Of a stretch of 64,000 nucleotides of DNA, positions 34,582-46,452 are shown piece after piece. Made by a program: the position numbers and the translations under genes. The stretch lies in NCBI GenBank assembly GCA_013180625.2, contig SNVD02014855.1, positions 29,954-93,953 on the forward strand, in the 5' to 3' direction. The notes beneath the pieces were generated by a model, which was not told the DNA's origin, searched no databases, and was given only the letters and a program-made list of their open reading frames with translations. Positions within the stretch are counted from its first letter, which is position 1; every line of letters begins with the position of its first letter. The stretch comes from Boswellia sacra (Eukaryota; Streptophyta; Magnoliopsida; Sapindales; Burseraceae).

Positions 34582-36416
34582 TGTTGACCCAGGTATGGCA
34601 ATCCAAGAGGGGGGGTGAATTGGGTTTTTATTTATAAAAACGGATTTAGAAAACTTTTCCTGAAAGATCAAAATTAGTTCACTCTTTCTATGAGAATAAA
34701 GGTGAAGAAGATGAAATTAGAATTTATCAAAGATGTAATCAAAAGAATAATAATAATGAACAATCACAAGTGTAAGTAAATGTAAAGAGAAAAGGGATAG
34801 AGAGAGTGCAAACTCAATTTACGTGATTCGGAAAACCTTGCCTACGTCCACGGGCTCCTAGCTCCACAAGCTAGGCTTTCCTCTAAGTTGTAGAAATCTT
34901 TATAACTTGCTTGATGAACAACCTCACCAAGACTTTTTCCTTCAACCCTTGATAACACCACACCACGAGTTCTTCTTGATGAACAACCTCACCAAGGCAA
35001 CTTCTTTCAACTCTTGATAACACCACACCAAGAGTTCTTCTTGATGAACAACCTCACCAAGGCAACTTTCTTCAACTCTTGATAACACCACACCAAGAGT
35101 TCTTCTTGATGAACAACCTCACCAAGGCAACTTTCTTCAACCCTTGATAACACCACACCAAGAGTTCTTCTTGATGAACAACCTCACCAAGGAAAGAGTT
35201 CTCTCAAGGATAACTTTTATCCTTTACAAGAAGATCTCACTCTCACCACAATACAGAACAAAGAAAATTTTTACAACAAAAGTACAACTCTCTTCAAAGA
35301 GTAGATAAAGAATATAAAAGCTCTCTAGACTTGATATTTCTCTTGTTTTTTGCTTGATAGATACTTCTCTTGCTCTTACTGAATGCATGGGAGAAGGGCT
35401 CCTTTTATAGGCAAATGGGATGAACTTAATCAAGTGAAGACACCAACTCCAAATTTTCTGCCCATCATAAAAAACGAAATTTGTCTGCCATTTGTGTCAA
35501 TATTCCGTTTGAAATTTGAAAATCTGCAAACCTAAAAGATGTTCACAATTGAATGAGCTTTCCAACGCATCAAGAACCAAGTCATTTGGATATCTCTAGC
35601 TCAAGATATGGCCAAAACACCATTCAGTGCTCATGTGAGTTGATTTTTCTTTCTTGTGTCAGTCAACCGACTTGCATGTCAATTATGTCAGCCTTCCATT
35701 TGAAATTTGAATTTATTAAAAGACTATGAAATGTGCTCCATTGAATCATCTTTCCAATGCCATAAGAATCAAGTCATTTGGATATCTCTAGCTCAAGATA
35801 TGGAGAAAACATCATTCGGTGCTCATATGAGCTGATTTTTCTTCTCTGTGTCAGTCCACCGAATTGCATGTCAATTATGTCGGCCTTCCATTTGAAATTT
35901 GAATTTCTTCAAAACATATGAAATGTGCCTCATTAAGTTCTCTTTCCAATGCCGTAAAAATCATGTTATTTTGATATTTCTAGCTCAAGATATGTCCAAA
36001 AGAGTATTTGGTGCTCATGTCAGCTGCTTCCATTTGTCTTTTAATTTGCATGATGATTTGGACAACCTTGCACTTAAAATTTGAATTTCTTTAAAACATA
36101 TGAAATGTTATAAATTGAGTAAGCTTTCCAAAGGCAAGAATCATGTCATTTGGACATCTATAGAGATATATATGACCAATTGATTGAACATTGCTCATGT
36201 GTCACATTCCTTGAGTCAATCCTTGTTCTTAAACTTTGGTGCCTTTAACATGTAGTCTTCTCTTTAGCTTCAACACTTCATTTTAATAAGCCTCTTCTTG
36301 ATTTTACAATTATTTCAATGATCTTACTCTTGCACATAAATAAACATGTTAGTAGATCTCAATGAATCAATGTGTATTGTTATCATCAAAATTATCATAT
36401 AGCCTTAGGGCTAACA
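34582..36416 (-). repeat. 5' LTR of Copia A
   Basis: 1,835 bp, TGTTGACCCAGG to GGGCTAACA on the plus strand. It contains the 65-bp array (34913-35190) and the minus-strand TATA box at 35401-35409. Confidence 0.93.
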
Positions 36417-36421
36417 GATTC

Positions 36422-37799
36422 GACACCTAGCCTTGTTTTTGCATATAAACCAACACAAGCCAACAGTAAACTACCACTTTAATTAGGATTCAAGAATCAA
36501 ATTTAAGTCTTAGCCACATAGTGATTTCTAAAAAAAAATTTCGCTTTGTTCACCTACCCCTAAGGTCACCGAGAAGGTCAAACATATGGGACTTATTATC
36601 TTACTACACTCCATGGAGTTTATGAGTTCATTATTTAGTTCATTGCAATACCAATTAGTACCTGCCTTTTTCCTTTTTAGAGTTCCAATATTACAATTTA
36701 TGTTTAGCCCACTTTTTCCACATGGTCTGCTATTTTATCTATACCTTTCCAAAACCACCTCGCTACTAAACTGCTTTCTTGCTACTAAACTGCTTTCTTG
36801 CTACTAAACTGCTTTCTTCATGGTTGCACAGGTTCATAAATCCAAGCCATTCTCCCATAATCAGTTTAGTAACTAATGATTATGTCACTATTTTATAATC
36901 TTTATTTTATTAGTCTTTTCTACCTACTAACTCTTCCTACGGTTATTTTATTCTCAAGAACATACAATGTTCATATAAGATTTCCTAGATATCTCCATCA
37001 CTTATTCTCTTAATTATTTTTTAGGAACAATTATGTTCCCTTGTCTCTTTTCATATACACAGATCACTTTCATATTTAGGATCCCATTTGATTAAAGTTG
37101 TTTCCAGCCCTATACCCCACAAAGCATTTGGATATTGAAATATATTAACCTATCTCTAATTGACTGGCCTCAAAAAACGTCAAACATACCAAATCCATTA
37201 AATTAAACTACCCAACCTATGTTTCTCCTAGGATTACATGTTTATGTTAATGTTAAAAACACCCACTACCTAGACCATCAATTCCGTTTCGAGTTCTCCC
37301 ATATATTAATTCAGTCCTCAACAAGTTTTAACTTACCAAAAATTAAAAAAAAATAATAAAAAAATCAGATCTAGCCATCCAATACATACAGAATGACTAA
37401 AGTCAACACCTTTACAAAAACAAAAACAAAACAAATAAAACAAAAACAAAAAATTCACATATATGAATAATAAAAATATGATTAAAATAAAATGCATATA
37501 TATAAATATATGAAGGAGAGGAAAATACCTTGACTTCAAAAGCTTCCTGAAATAGCAAAGGGGAGAAGGAGAAGAGAAAAAAAAAATGATGCGCAATGTT
37601 GCGAGGAGCTCTAGCACGATAGAGAAGAAACTCCCAATCAGGTGGGTAAAACAAAAAAAATAAAAATCCAGTAACTCCCACAAAGCCGTCAAAGGAGAAA
37701 AGGGGAGAAGTATAAAAAAAAGGAGAGAAGGAAAGAAAGCTTTTTTACGGGTCTGAGACAACAGAAAATGGCAAGTTAATGAAAGGTGAGAAATATATT

Positions 37800-37803
<4 letters not shown>
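36422..37803. other. Tat 3' non-coding region
   Basis: Continuation of the Tat element after the Copia A insertion. Pyrimidine-rich tracts and a short repeated phrase (ctactaaactgctttcttg, three times around 36763-36815) are present, but no supported gene. Confidence 0.6.

Positions 37804-37846
<43 letters not shown>
37804..37846. repeat. (TA)n microsatellite
   Basis: About 21 uninterrupted TA units immediately before an inverted-repeat element. Confidence 0.95.
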
Positions 37847-37852
<6 letters not shown>

Positions 37853-37858
37853 GGAAAA

Positions 37859-38112
37859 ACTATGGTACAGTGGCTATACCGGTACAGCCACTGTTCATGT
37901 GTGCAAAAATCGTTAATGCGTTGTAAAAATAAAAAATGAATGAATAAAAGTTATATGTAAAAAAGTGTACAAAAGTCGTAAATGAAAAATATGTAAAAGT
38001 CGTAAATACGATTTTTTTCAGTTGGATTACGATTTTTAAAAGTGCATTTACGATTTTTATACGCTACAGTAAAACGGCTGTACCGGTATAGCCGCTGTAC
38101 TGTAGCACGACT
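37859..38112. mobile_element. Small inverted-repeat element (MITE-like) inside the Tat 3' region
   Basis: The left end (37859-37896) reads ctatggtacagtggctatac followed by cggtacagccactgt. The right end (about 38063-38112), in reverse complement, reads gctacagtacagcggctata followed by ccggtacagccg. The ends are imperfect inverted repeats, each with its own palindromic core around ACCGGT. The middle holds several copies of a tcgtaaat/acgattttt motif in both orientations. The element is about 250 bp and non-coding. The left flank is a TA microsatellite and the right flank is also TA-rich, so a TA target is possible but cannot be proven. Confidence 0.6.
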
Positions 38113-38462
38113 CATATATATATGTATGCACGCATATATATGTAATGCAATATTATATACACATATATAATGGCATTATAATAACAATAAAAATGAAAGG
38201 CGGGAGTTGCTTTAGATGTTTATTGAACTGCGTGCTCCTAACCTTTTTAAATGATTATAATAATGAAAAGAAGAAGTTAAAGTAAATAAAAGCCAATTAA
38301 AAATTAGTTAAATGAATGATTTATATGAATCTATTTAAAAATAGATAAATAGAAAGTAATATTTAAAAAAAAAGAGAGAGAGAAGGAAAAGCAGAAAATC
38401 ATTGATTAGATTTTCAAAGGCAATTATGTAGTCACAAACTCTCATACTTTGAGCTAGTGACT
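38113..38462. other. Tat 3' end, non-coding
   Basis: AT-rich DNA between the inverted-repeat element and the polypurine tract; nothing else seen. Confidence 0.5.
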
Positions 38463-38473
38463 AAGGGGGCTAG
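38463..38473 (+). other. Polypurine tract of the Tat element
   Basis: AAGGGGGCTAG directly precedes the 3' LTR. Confidence 0.7.
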
Positions 38474-40260
38474 TGTGGATGGCATTTTGTAGACCCATCT
38501 AAGTAGACCCAAAATACCCTCCTAAATACAATCAAATAATTTTCGCAAGCTTATAATATTTCAAAAAAATCTTTGAATGAGCGAAAAGCATGATAATAAG
38601 GTACGGAGGGGAGGATCATGTCAAGTGAAGTTAGAAGCCTCCACTTGAGCCTCAAGTCGTTGAGTTTACCTCAGCTTGAGCCTCAAGTCCTTGAGTTTAC
38701 CTCAGCTTGAGCCTCAAGTCCATAAGCCTTTGCTTGAGCCTCAAGTCGTTGAGCTTACCTCAGCTTGAGCCTCAAGTCATTGAGTTTGCCTCAACTTGAG
38801 CCTCAAGTCTATAAGCTTTCACCGTAATACCTCTTACCTCAGCTTGAGCCTCAAGTCATTGAGTTTACCTCAACTTGAGCCTCAAGTCCATAAGCTTTAA
38901 TTGTAATGCCTATTACCTTAGCTTGCGCCTCAAGTCATTGAGTTTACCTCAAATTGAGCCTCAAGTCCATAAGCTTTCACCGTAATGCCTCTTACCTCAG
39001 CTTGAGCCTCAAGTCATTGAGTTTACCTAAACTTAAGCCTCAGGTTATTGAGTTTACCTTAACTTGAGCCTCAAGTCCTTGAATTTACCTCAGCTTAAGC
39101 CTCAAGTCATTGAGTTTACCTCAGCTTGAGCCTCAGGTCATTGAGTCTCAAGTCCTTGAATTTATCTCAGCTTAAGCCTCAAGTCGTTGAATTTACCTTA
39201 GCTTGAGCCTCAAGTCGTTGAGTCCGCTTCAACTTGAGCTTCAAATCCACACACCTTTAATGTCTATCTGGGCAATAAGATTCATATTAGTTAGACCACG
39301 TGGCAGCCCCGAAATATCTCAAAATAAAGGTTACGGGTCCCCTTCATAAATCATCTAGAAGGTTACACAACCCCTCAAGATCATGACAACTCAGATCAAC
39401 AGACGGTCAGGATCTAGGTTATGAATAAGGTTTGCCTATAAAAACCCATTTATGCCTCCAAGGCAGAGGACAGCTGAGAGATAATTCCCAGGAAGATTTG
39501 GAGAACATCCACTGAGTCTTCTCTCTTCACTCTATTCTCCCTCTATTACTGTTCTATTACCTCTACTCACACAAAATACAGTAAAACACCCATTTCTCTT
39601 GATTCTTCACCATATGTAAAACCCTCCAACTAACTTGAGCGTCAGAAGGTCTACGCCGATGAAAAATCTGGCAACCCTTGACATTTTACTATATTGCAGT
39701 TGTTGGAGAAGTTTTCAGCTACAAAGGCACCAACCGCCGCCATGAATATACCTTAAAGCAACTAGGGGGCCAAAGGTGGAAGGAAGCAAAGGGTTTGTTG
39801 TCACTTTCAACCATTAGGAGATTGTCCCTACACTCTCACAGCCATCCTTTTCGTCTTGTCAGTGGCTGTCTCCTAATCTTTGAAGGTTTGTCTGAAGCTA
39901 TACCTGAGCCTTTAATCTTTCATTATCTCTCTCTTGCTGTAATCCCGGGTTAAACCTTAGGACTTTGGTTGGCATTGCCATTGCTTTCTTGAAACTCATA
40001 TGTTTTAGAGCCTGAAGACTTGTCTAGTCATGTTCTTTGTAATTGGTCCAGTCCTAATTAAGTCTTAAGTGCTGTTAATTTTCATCCACTACTTTGTTCG
40101 GAGCCATTCCTCCAAAATTGGATTAATACGTGCTTAGCATAAAGTCTCTATACTTCCATTTCCATCAACACAAAACAAACACCAAGGGTTGTCTAAGTCA
40201 TTCACTGCAAAATCTCCTTACGTGTCTAATCTTGGTTGTAGCCATTTTTTGGTAACAACA
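38474..40260 (+). repeat. 3' LTR of the Tat element
   Basis: 1,787 bp, colinear with 17610-19414. It has the same minisatellite (38642-39245, with unit gains and losses) and a TATA box at 39437. Confidence 0.94.
38642..39245 (+). repeat. LTR-internal minisatellite (3' LTR)
   Basis: Same ~31-bp CTTGAGCCTCAAG unit as in the 5' LTR. The order of short and long units differs, showing unit turnover since insertion. Confidence 0.88.
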
Positions 40261-40291
40261 ATTATGATAATATCAAAACTATTCCTTAATA
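40261..40291 (-). repeat. 3' LTR of Copia element C, proximal part
   Basis: Start of the split LTR, including the ATTAT target copy. On the minus strand it reads TATTAAGGAATAG; the TG start has become TA. Confidence 0.65.
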
Positions 40292-42155
40292 TGCCCGTGC
40301 AAGATTGGGGTACCATCACGAACACTAATCTTGGACCTGTGATTGGAAACAATTTCCAATGAAGAGGTTTTGTGAGGGAATCAGTAAGTTGGGTAGTGGA
40401 AGAAAAATGCAAAATATGAAGACCTTTGTTGAAGGCATGATCTCAAACAAACTCATCATCAAGAGCAATGTTTCATTCACAAATGAAAAACTGGATGAGC
40501 AAATAAATATTTGGCCTCCAAGTTATCACAATAAATGGTTGGAGTAATGGAGAGGCTAATGCGAAGTTCAACAAGAAGATTTGTGATCTAACTAAGTTCA
40601 GTAGCTGTGAATGCAATAGTGTGGTATTCAAATTTAGTGGAAGAGCGAGCCGCGATTTTTTGTTTTTTTAAACTCCAGCTAACAGGATTGTCACCCAAAA
40701 ACCAATATAAATAGATGTGGAGGTGTGATTATCCAGATCACCTGCCCAGTCAATCAGCAAAGGCATGAAGGGAGAATGAGGCGCATCAATTAAGAAGTAT
40801 ACCATGAGTGGAGGTGCTCTTTAGATAATAAAGGACACGTTTCATAGCATGCCAATGAATAGTGGTAGGATGGTGCATGAACTATGACAACTTATTGATA
40901 GCATAATATACATCAAGGCTAGTAATTGCAAGATACTGCAAGGCGCCAAGGACTTGACTGTACAATGTCGCATTAGCAGGTGGAGAACCATCATCAGGGC
41001 AAAGAATTTCAGAAGCACATAAGAGAGTTGAAATATCATTTGCATCATGCATCTGAGTTTGAACAAGAAGATCCCGGATGTATTTTTTTGAGTGAGAAAT
41101 AAGCCACTGGAGGTATGGACTACCTCAAAGCCAAGGAATAATGAAGAACACTAAGATCCCTTAGAGAGAATCTAGCAGTGAGACAAGTAACGAATGAACT
41201 GACCAATGATAGGAGTTATTTGTGATAATGATGTCATCCACATAAACCAACAAAAAACTTGTTAGACCACTATGGGAATAAATAAAGAGTGATGTATCAG
41301 ACATTGAGTGTAAGAATTCTTGAGTGAGAAGAAAATAATGCAGCTCATTATACCAAGCCCTGGGTGCCCGACGAAGGTCATAGATTGCCTTACACAATTT
41401 ACAGACATGTGTAGGATATGATGCACACGAGAAACCATGAGGTTGAATCATATATACATCATCATGAAGATGACCTTGTAAAAATGCATTATTTATATCC
41501 AATTGGCGAAGTGGTTAGGTAAATTGTTAAGCCAAAGTAAGAAAATGTGGATAGTAGTAGGCTTAACAACTGAGCTGAAGGTGGAGTGAAAATCAATACC
41601 AGGTCATTGATTGAGCCCTTTTGCCACAGGACGCGTATTATAGCGCTCAATAGAACCATCTCCTCCTTTCTCTTGATCTTAAAAGTCCACTTACAACCAA
41701 TAACGTTTTGTAAAGGATGAGGGGGAACAAGGTCCCAAGTGTGATTAGTTTGAAGCGCAGTAAACTTATTACTCATGGCTTTACACCAACGATAAATTTT
41801 TTGAGCTTAGTGGTAAGTATTGGGGTTCCATGGAAGGAAGGACATCAATGGAAGAAATAAAATAAAGATGAGAATTGGAGTAGTAAGGGTTAGACTTAAT
41901 AATATTATTACGTGATCGAGTCACCATAGGATGGCTTAATGGTGCACTTGTAGAGGTGTGTTGATCTGAAGATTCGAAAAGGATAGTTGGAGTATGTGCA
42001 AAATTGGAAGGTAGGGAAATATCAGATGAAATAGGTGAATATCTTACCAATGATTGAGACGCATGTTTAGCTATAGTTGTCGAAATAGAGGTAGGATCAA
42101 ATCTCTCCAAATTAGGAGATGAAGTGTTGATAAGTTGTTTCAATTTGATCTGCAC
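40292..42155 (-). pseudogene. Copia element C Pol remnant (RT and RNase H)
   Basis: On the minus strand: a Ser/Thr/Pro-rich linker before RT ending in PMVTRSRNNI (about 41920), then RT pieces NHTWDLVPPHP and GCKWTFKIKRK (41750-41650), MDINNAFLQGHLHDDVY (41502), RAPRAWYNELHYFL and LLVYVDDIIITNNS (about 41230, YVDD intact). RNase H pieces follow (SQVLGALQYL-like at 40940; QLTDSLTKPL at 40385). Stops and frameshifts are frequent, and gag and integrase are absent to the right of 42155. The YVDD form and INT-RT-RH layout indicate Ty1/Copia. Its 3' LTR was later split by the Tat element. Confidence 0.85.
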
Positions 42156-42329
42156 GTTTTATTAGCTTGCTGGATGTTTTTACTTTCTGGATATTTCATA
42201 CTTGCTGAGTAGTTCTTACTTGCTATGTTTTTTTATTTGTTGGGTGTTTATACTTGTTTGGTATTTTCTTTCTTCTTATTTTTGTTTGGTGTTTATCTAT
42301 TTTTAGTGTGTGCTCTTTATGTTGAATGG
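42156..42329. other. T-rich junction between two Copia relics
   Basis: Repetitive phrases of the type ttacttgct and ttgttgggtgttt, possibly remnants of the leader of Copia D. No primer-binding site is visible. Confidence 0.4.
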
Positions 42330-43660
42330 ATTCATTTCATGAACCTGGGTCTATCAATAGGCCTCCAATGTTAAATTATCATTATTGGAAAAATTGCGTG
42401 AGCGCTTTTTTTAAATTTATGGATGAACTTATATGGTTATCTATTGTTAATGACTGATCTCCTCCAACTATGATTTTTGATGGTGAATCATGTCCTAAAC
42501 CAATTGATAAATAGAGGCCTAAGGAACTAGAAAAAGCTAATTGGAATTCAAGAGCTTTACATGCCATTTTTAATGCTGTCTTATAATCAGATGAAAATAG
42601 TTGCTAACTATGAAATTGCTAAAAAAAGCTTAGGATAAGCTTCAAATAAAAGATGAAAAGACACATATTGTGAAGAAATCTAGGCTTAGGTGTCTCACTA
42701 CTAACTTTGAAAATCTCATAATGCATGATGATGAGTCTATTCCTGATTTTTATGCTAGACTATGTGATATTTCTAATGAATGTTTTGCTTTAGGTGAAGT
42801 TTGTTCAAATGCAAAACTTGTCAAAAAAGCGCTCTGCTTACTACCAAAACGATTCAAAGCAAAGATGACTTCAACTGAATAATGTAGAGATGTTGAAACT
42901 TTGGATTTGGATGAGCTTATTGATTCACTTCAAACATATGAAGTGACTTTGAAATGTGGAATAAAGGCAGGTTAGCCTCTCGAGTTGCTTTAAAGCATAC
43001 ACAATGTCCTGAAAAACTTCCAACCGAAGACTTTGAGAATTTGGGCGAGTAGAACATATCTTTGTTGACAAAAAAATTATGTTAAATTTCTTAAGAAGAA
43101 AATGAAGAATGGAAGTTCTAGTAGGAGAAACAAGTTTGGCTTTCAAAAGACTTTGCCAAATCAATCTCTTTCATTTATTGCTTCACAAAAAGCTTCAAAA
43201 GAAAAAGAGAAGACAAAAAAAGGGCATTTAGTGTATAGAGTTTGAGGGCTTTGGTCACATACAAGCTGAATGTGCCAATACACTTAAGAAACATAAATGT
43301 ACTATGGCTACAACCTAGAGTGACAGTGATGAAGATGAAAATCATAGTGAAGATGATACGGCGGATTATCCAAGAAATTTTTTTGGCCTTTACGACTCAC
43401 TCTCAAGCATCTTTAGATCAAGCTTCTAAAAGTTATAGATCTGATGAATCAAATTCGGAATGGATGATCAGCAAAGAGCTTATTATCAAATGTACAATCA
43501 GTGTTTTCAAATGGTACAAAAAATCAAGTTGATTAAATCCGAAAACAATCAACTTGAAGAAGACAAGGAGCTGACTATCAAAGTGGAAGCACTCAATCAT
43601 GATCTTCAAGCACTCTATCGTGACCTTGCCAACAATCAATCTCTCTCTAATTGATATTGA
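42330..43660 (+). pseudogene. Copia element D Gag remnant (SIRE-like)
   Basis: From ATG 42330: MDSFHEPGSINRPPMLNYHY then WKNCVSAFFKFMDE, later NSRALHAIFNAV. At 42670-42882 comes the gag helical region (FENLIMHDDESIPDFYARLC, FALGEVCSNAKLVKKALCLL). The C-terminal part runs at 43455-43652 (QMVQKIKLIKSENNQLEEDK, LQALYRDLANN). This is the Copia Gag (UBN2-type) pattern found in SIRE-like elements. Many stops and frameshifts; no zinc knuckle, protease, integrase or RT follows, so pol is deleted. Confidence 0.75.
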
Positions 43661-44659
43661 GAGAGAGCGGTTGCTATCTTTGAGTAATTTTCTTAGGTGT
43701 ACTGGCCCCCTATGCTCCAAAAAGTCTACCATTGGAGAAGGCTACCGCAATATAATGAGTGAAAGCTCTAATTGGTTATTGTTGAGTGTAAAAGAAAAAA
43801 TGCAGCTTTATTTAAGAAAAAGAAAAAAGAAAATGAAAAAAAAGACAAACAACAATTGCTTGAAGGAAGGGGGAGTTTCTTATGAAACTTTGGCCAATGT
43901 ACTTTTTGCCCCTTGAGGACACTACACACACTAATGGTGAAAAAGTTGTGTTTCTTATCAATCTCTTCTTTGAAAATGACAAATTTTGCCTTCTGATTTC
44001 AACTTTGTTATCCATCAGTTTGGTGTCTCTTGCAATTTGATACTTGTGCATATTTTGTAAGTCTCTCAAGAGTAACGAATTCTCTCATATCTAGTTGAAA
44101 TTCCTATTCTACATAAGCTGATTTTGGATGTGTTTTTGTCATATTTTGAACTGATTTTATCCCTTCTTATATTAAAATTTTTATTACATTTATCTATGGT
44201 TTTTGTTAATTTGATTTGTGGATGAGTATCTATTATTTTAAAGGAAGGTTCATCTTTTTTATTATTGGTGTTCTCACATTCAGACTCCATTCTCACATGT
44301 TTTAAAATATCAAAATGTGTGAATTTGAATTACCTAGCTCATTTTGTGTTTTCACATGAATTCATCTGTGTACACATCAATCTTTTATCATTTTGTTTTA
44401 ATAGGTTTGATTCTTTGCCCTCGGCAATTATGAAGTGGCATTTTTGTTGTGCTCCACATGTTAACTATACAACATCATACTTCCTGATTCGTATGGTTGA
44501 AGGCTTCCTTGGCATCAACTTAGAACAAAGAGGGGGAGTAGTTGGTTGGTTTTATGTTTTGCTCATTGGTGTATGTTTTGCCCATGTAGTCACATTTGGA
44601 TTTGCTTTATCTCATTACTTGACTTTTTGATGTTCAATTGCTTTGTTCATAAGTTTGCC
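43661..44659. other. Copia D region between gag and 3' end, no gene supported
   Basis: Non-coding or highly degenerate. It includes a Lys-coding A-rich run near 43800-43850 and the phrase gagggggagt at 43868 and 44530, which may be relics of the SIRE-type 3' region. Confidence 0.45.
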
Positions 44660-45440
44660 AAAAAGGGAGATTGTAAGGGCTATAAGTGTTGGCAAATTAT
44701 GACCAAGTGTTTTTGGCTCTCGTTTGTTCCCACATGAACTTTTGTTGTAAGAACACTTTGATGTACACATCAGCAAAATCTCAACCAACCATTTGTGTCC
44801 TTATCTCATCATGTGGCTATGTTTGCTAGTATATATATTACTCCTTATAGACGATTTTCTTTGAGCTCTCTAGACCTACAGAAGCAGAAACATTGAGAGA
44901 GATTGTTGTTGGCCAGATCCTTGTTTAGCATCTTCATTGTTCATTGTTCATAGACTTTCTATTGCTTGCTGGGCATTTCATTATTGCTGGTTTATATATT
45001 CTTCTATCTTCTAGCAATTTTCTTCAAGCTCTCCAAATCCAAAGCAAGTTCAGAAATATAGAGAGTCTTCTTGGCTAGATCTTTGATTATGTTCTGGCTT
45101 CTTCATTATAAAGCTTGAGGGATTCAAGATTGTTCTTCAAGAGAGGGAGTCTCTTGTGTTCAAAGCTCAAAGGCAGTTTGAGTTTTAGTTGAGAGAAAGT
45201 CTGGGCAGCACAGTTAGGGAACTCATTTCCAATTGAGTGGGAGGCTTAGCTGAGCAAGATCCAAGTCAATTCAAGAGGATTGCATGCAACTTCGTCAAAT
45301 TTGAAAGAAAGTTTTTATTTGATCTTTGTATTTTGGAAGTTATGTTTGTAATTGGATCTTGAGATTGATTTAGTGGATTTGCTCATGCCGTGGAAAAGGC
45401 GTCCATGCATGTAGGCTAAAAAGGATATCAGTTGAACCAT
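44660..45440 (+). repeat. Candidate polypurine tract and 3' LTR of Copia D
   Basis: AAAAAGGGAGAT at 44660-44671 is followed by TGTAAGGGCTATAAG at 44672, the expected junction of polypurine tract and LTR. The following ~0.8 kb ends with a stretch (about 45385-45450) that resembles the end of SIRE-like LTRs. The right boundary is not fixed, and there is no second LTR to compare. Confidence 0.45.
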
Positions 45441-45946
45441 ATAATTTGTGTGTCTGGCTATGTTGATTTCTTGTTTTATATTTTTTTGTTGTTCTTGATC
45501 TGGTGGCTTCTTGGTCTTAATCGTATCAAGCTGCTAACTTATAAAAATGGGACCCAGAGCAACTTTCAATTATTATTATTATTTTTAATTCTTAAACAAA
45601 AGCTTACTATTTCTTCTTCGTCTAGATAACAATACATACACAAAGCCATACAGGGTCGATATTTGGGCATTACACTAAGCAAAGAAAAATTTACTATCCA
45701 TTACAATTGTGTCGCTAAGATAGTTGGACAAAAGCAATAAGTAAGGAGTGTAGGATTCCACATTGTTAAAGCCAGTTAAGCATTGTATAATAATATTATG
45801 TTGTAATAAGATCAATTTATATGGGTAAATAAAAGTGAGGTTAGTAGGAAAAATATAGAGAGGATTAGAAAAACACATATTAATTATGTGGTTTGACTAA
45901 CTATGTTTATAGGCATAAATAGAATAATTTTACTAAGAAAATAGAC

Positions 45947-46452
45947 TATGGACAAATCACTCAGACCACCCCTATCTTTAGGCTTAATTTCATGCACGGA
46001 TACCTTTTACCATTTTGTATTAGCGCTTACCCTTCATTTTCTATAAATTCATGATGGACTACCCATCTGTTACAAAAGCATAGGGTTTTGGTAATTTTAA
46101 TTATTTTAATTTATGAACTTTGAATTGGATTATAAATTATTTAGTAAGAAATTCCTTTTGTACCCCTATCCTAGTCTATATTAAATTGACTTATCAAGGC
46201 TAAAATGGTCATTTCAATTCTTGTTGTTTATTTAATTTCTGCACATGTTTTTTATCAACTGATGTTAGGCGTATTTCGTAATTGGAGTCAAAATAGATGA
46301 AAAAATGATGTCATTTATAGAAAAACTAACAGAAAGGTGGTCTATAATGAATTTATTGAAAGTAAAGGTAAGCACTAATACAAAATGGCAAAAGGTGTCC
46401 GTACATGAAATTAAGCTTAAAGATAAAGGTGGTCTGAGTGATTTACCCAATA
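45947..46452. mobile_element. ~0.5-kb element with ~130-bp terminal inverted repeats (MULE-type MITE-like)
   Basis: 45947-46078 and the reverse complement of 46322-46452 match over about 130 bases. Shared phrases include aaatcactcagaccacc, cttaatttcatg, ccattttgtattag and ctgtta. Divergence is roughly 15% by eye. The ~240-bp centre is AT-rich and non-coding. Long inverted ends without a transposase frame suggest a Mutator-like non-autonomous element. A 9-10-bp target duplication is not evident. Confidence 0.75.

Larger units (their letters stand above)
29267..36416 (-). mobile_element. Copia element A, internally deleted, inserted in the Tat element
   Basis: 7,150 bp with LTRs 29267-31105 and 34582-36416 and a 5-bp target duplication GATTC (29262-29266 and 36417-36421). 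Minus strand: primer site for initiator Met tRNA, gag, protease/pre-integrase, integrase, then only the start of RT. Most of RT and all of RNase H are missing compared with Copia B, where they occupy about 53425-54770. It belongs to the same family as Copia B. LTR divergence is about 4% in the first ~137 bp. Confidence 0.93.
17610..40260 (+). mobile_element. Tat-lineage Ty3/Gypsy retrotransposon, nested
   Basis: Bounded by ~1.8-kb LTRs (17610-19414 and 38474-40260) and a 5-bp target duplication ATTAT (17605-17609 and 40261-40265). The total is 22.65 kb, or about 15.5 kb without the Copia A insertion at 29267-36416. The order is LTR, primer site, gag, protease, RT, RNase H, archaeal-type second RNase H, integrase, a long 3' region with antisense ORFs, polypurine tract, LTR. 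The second RNase H after the first is characteristic of part of the Tat clade (Ogre/Retand-like). All coding parts carry stops or frameshifts. LTR divergence is several percent, higher than in Copia A, which agrees with the nesting order. Confidence 0.93.

Noticed and set aside
37333..37761. Phe/Leu-rich 142-codon minus-strand frame resembling a membrane protein
   Set aside because: The hydrophobic translation comes from A-rich tracts on the plus strand in Tat non-coding DNA; there is no start context or family motif.
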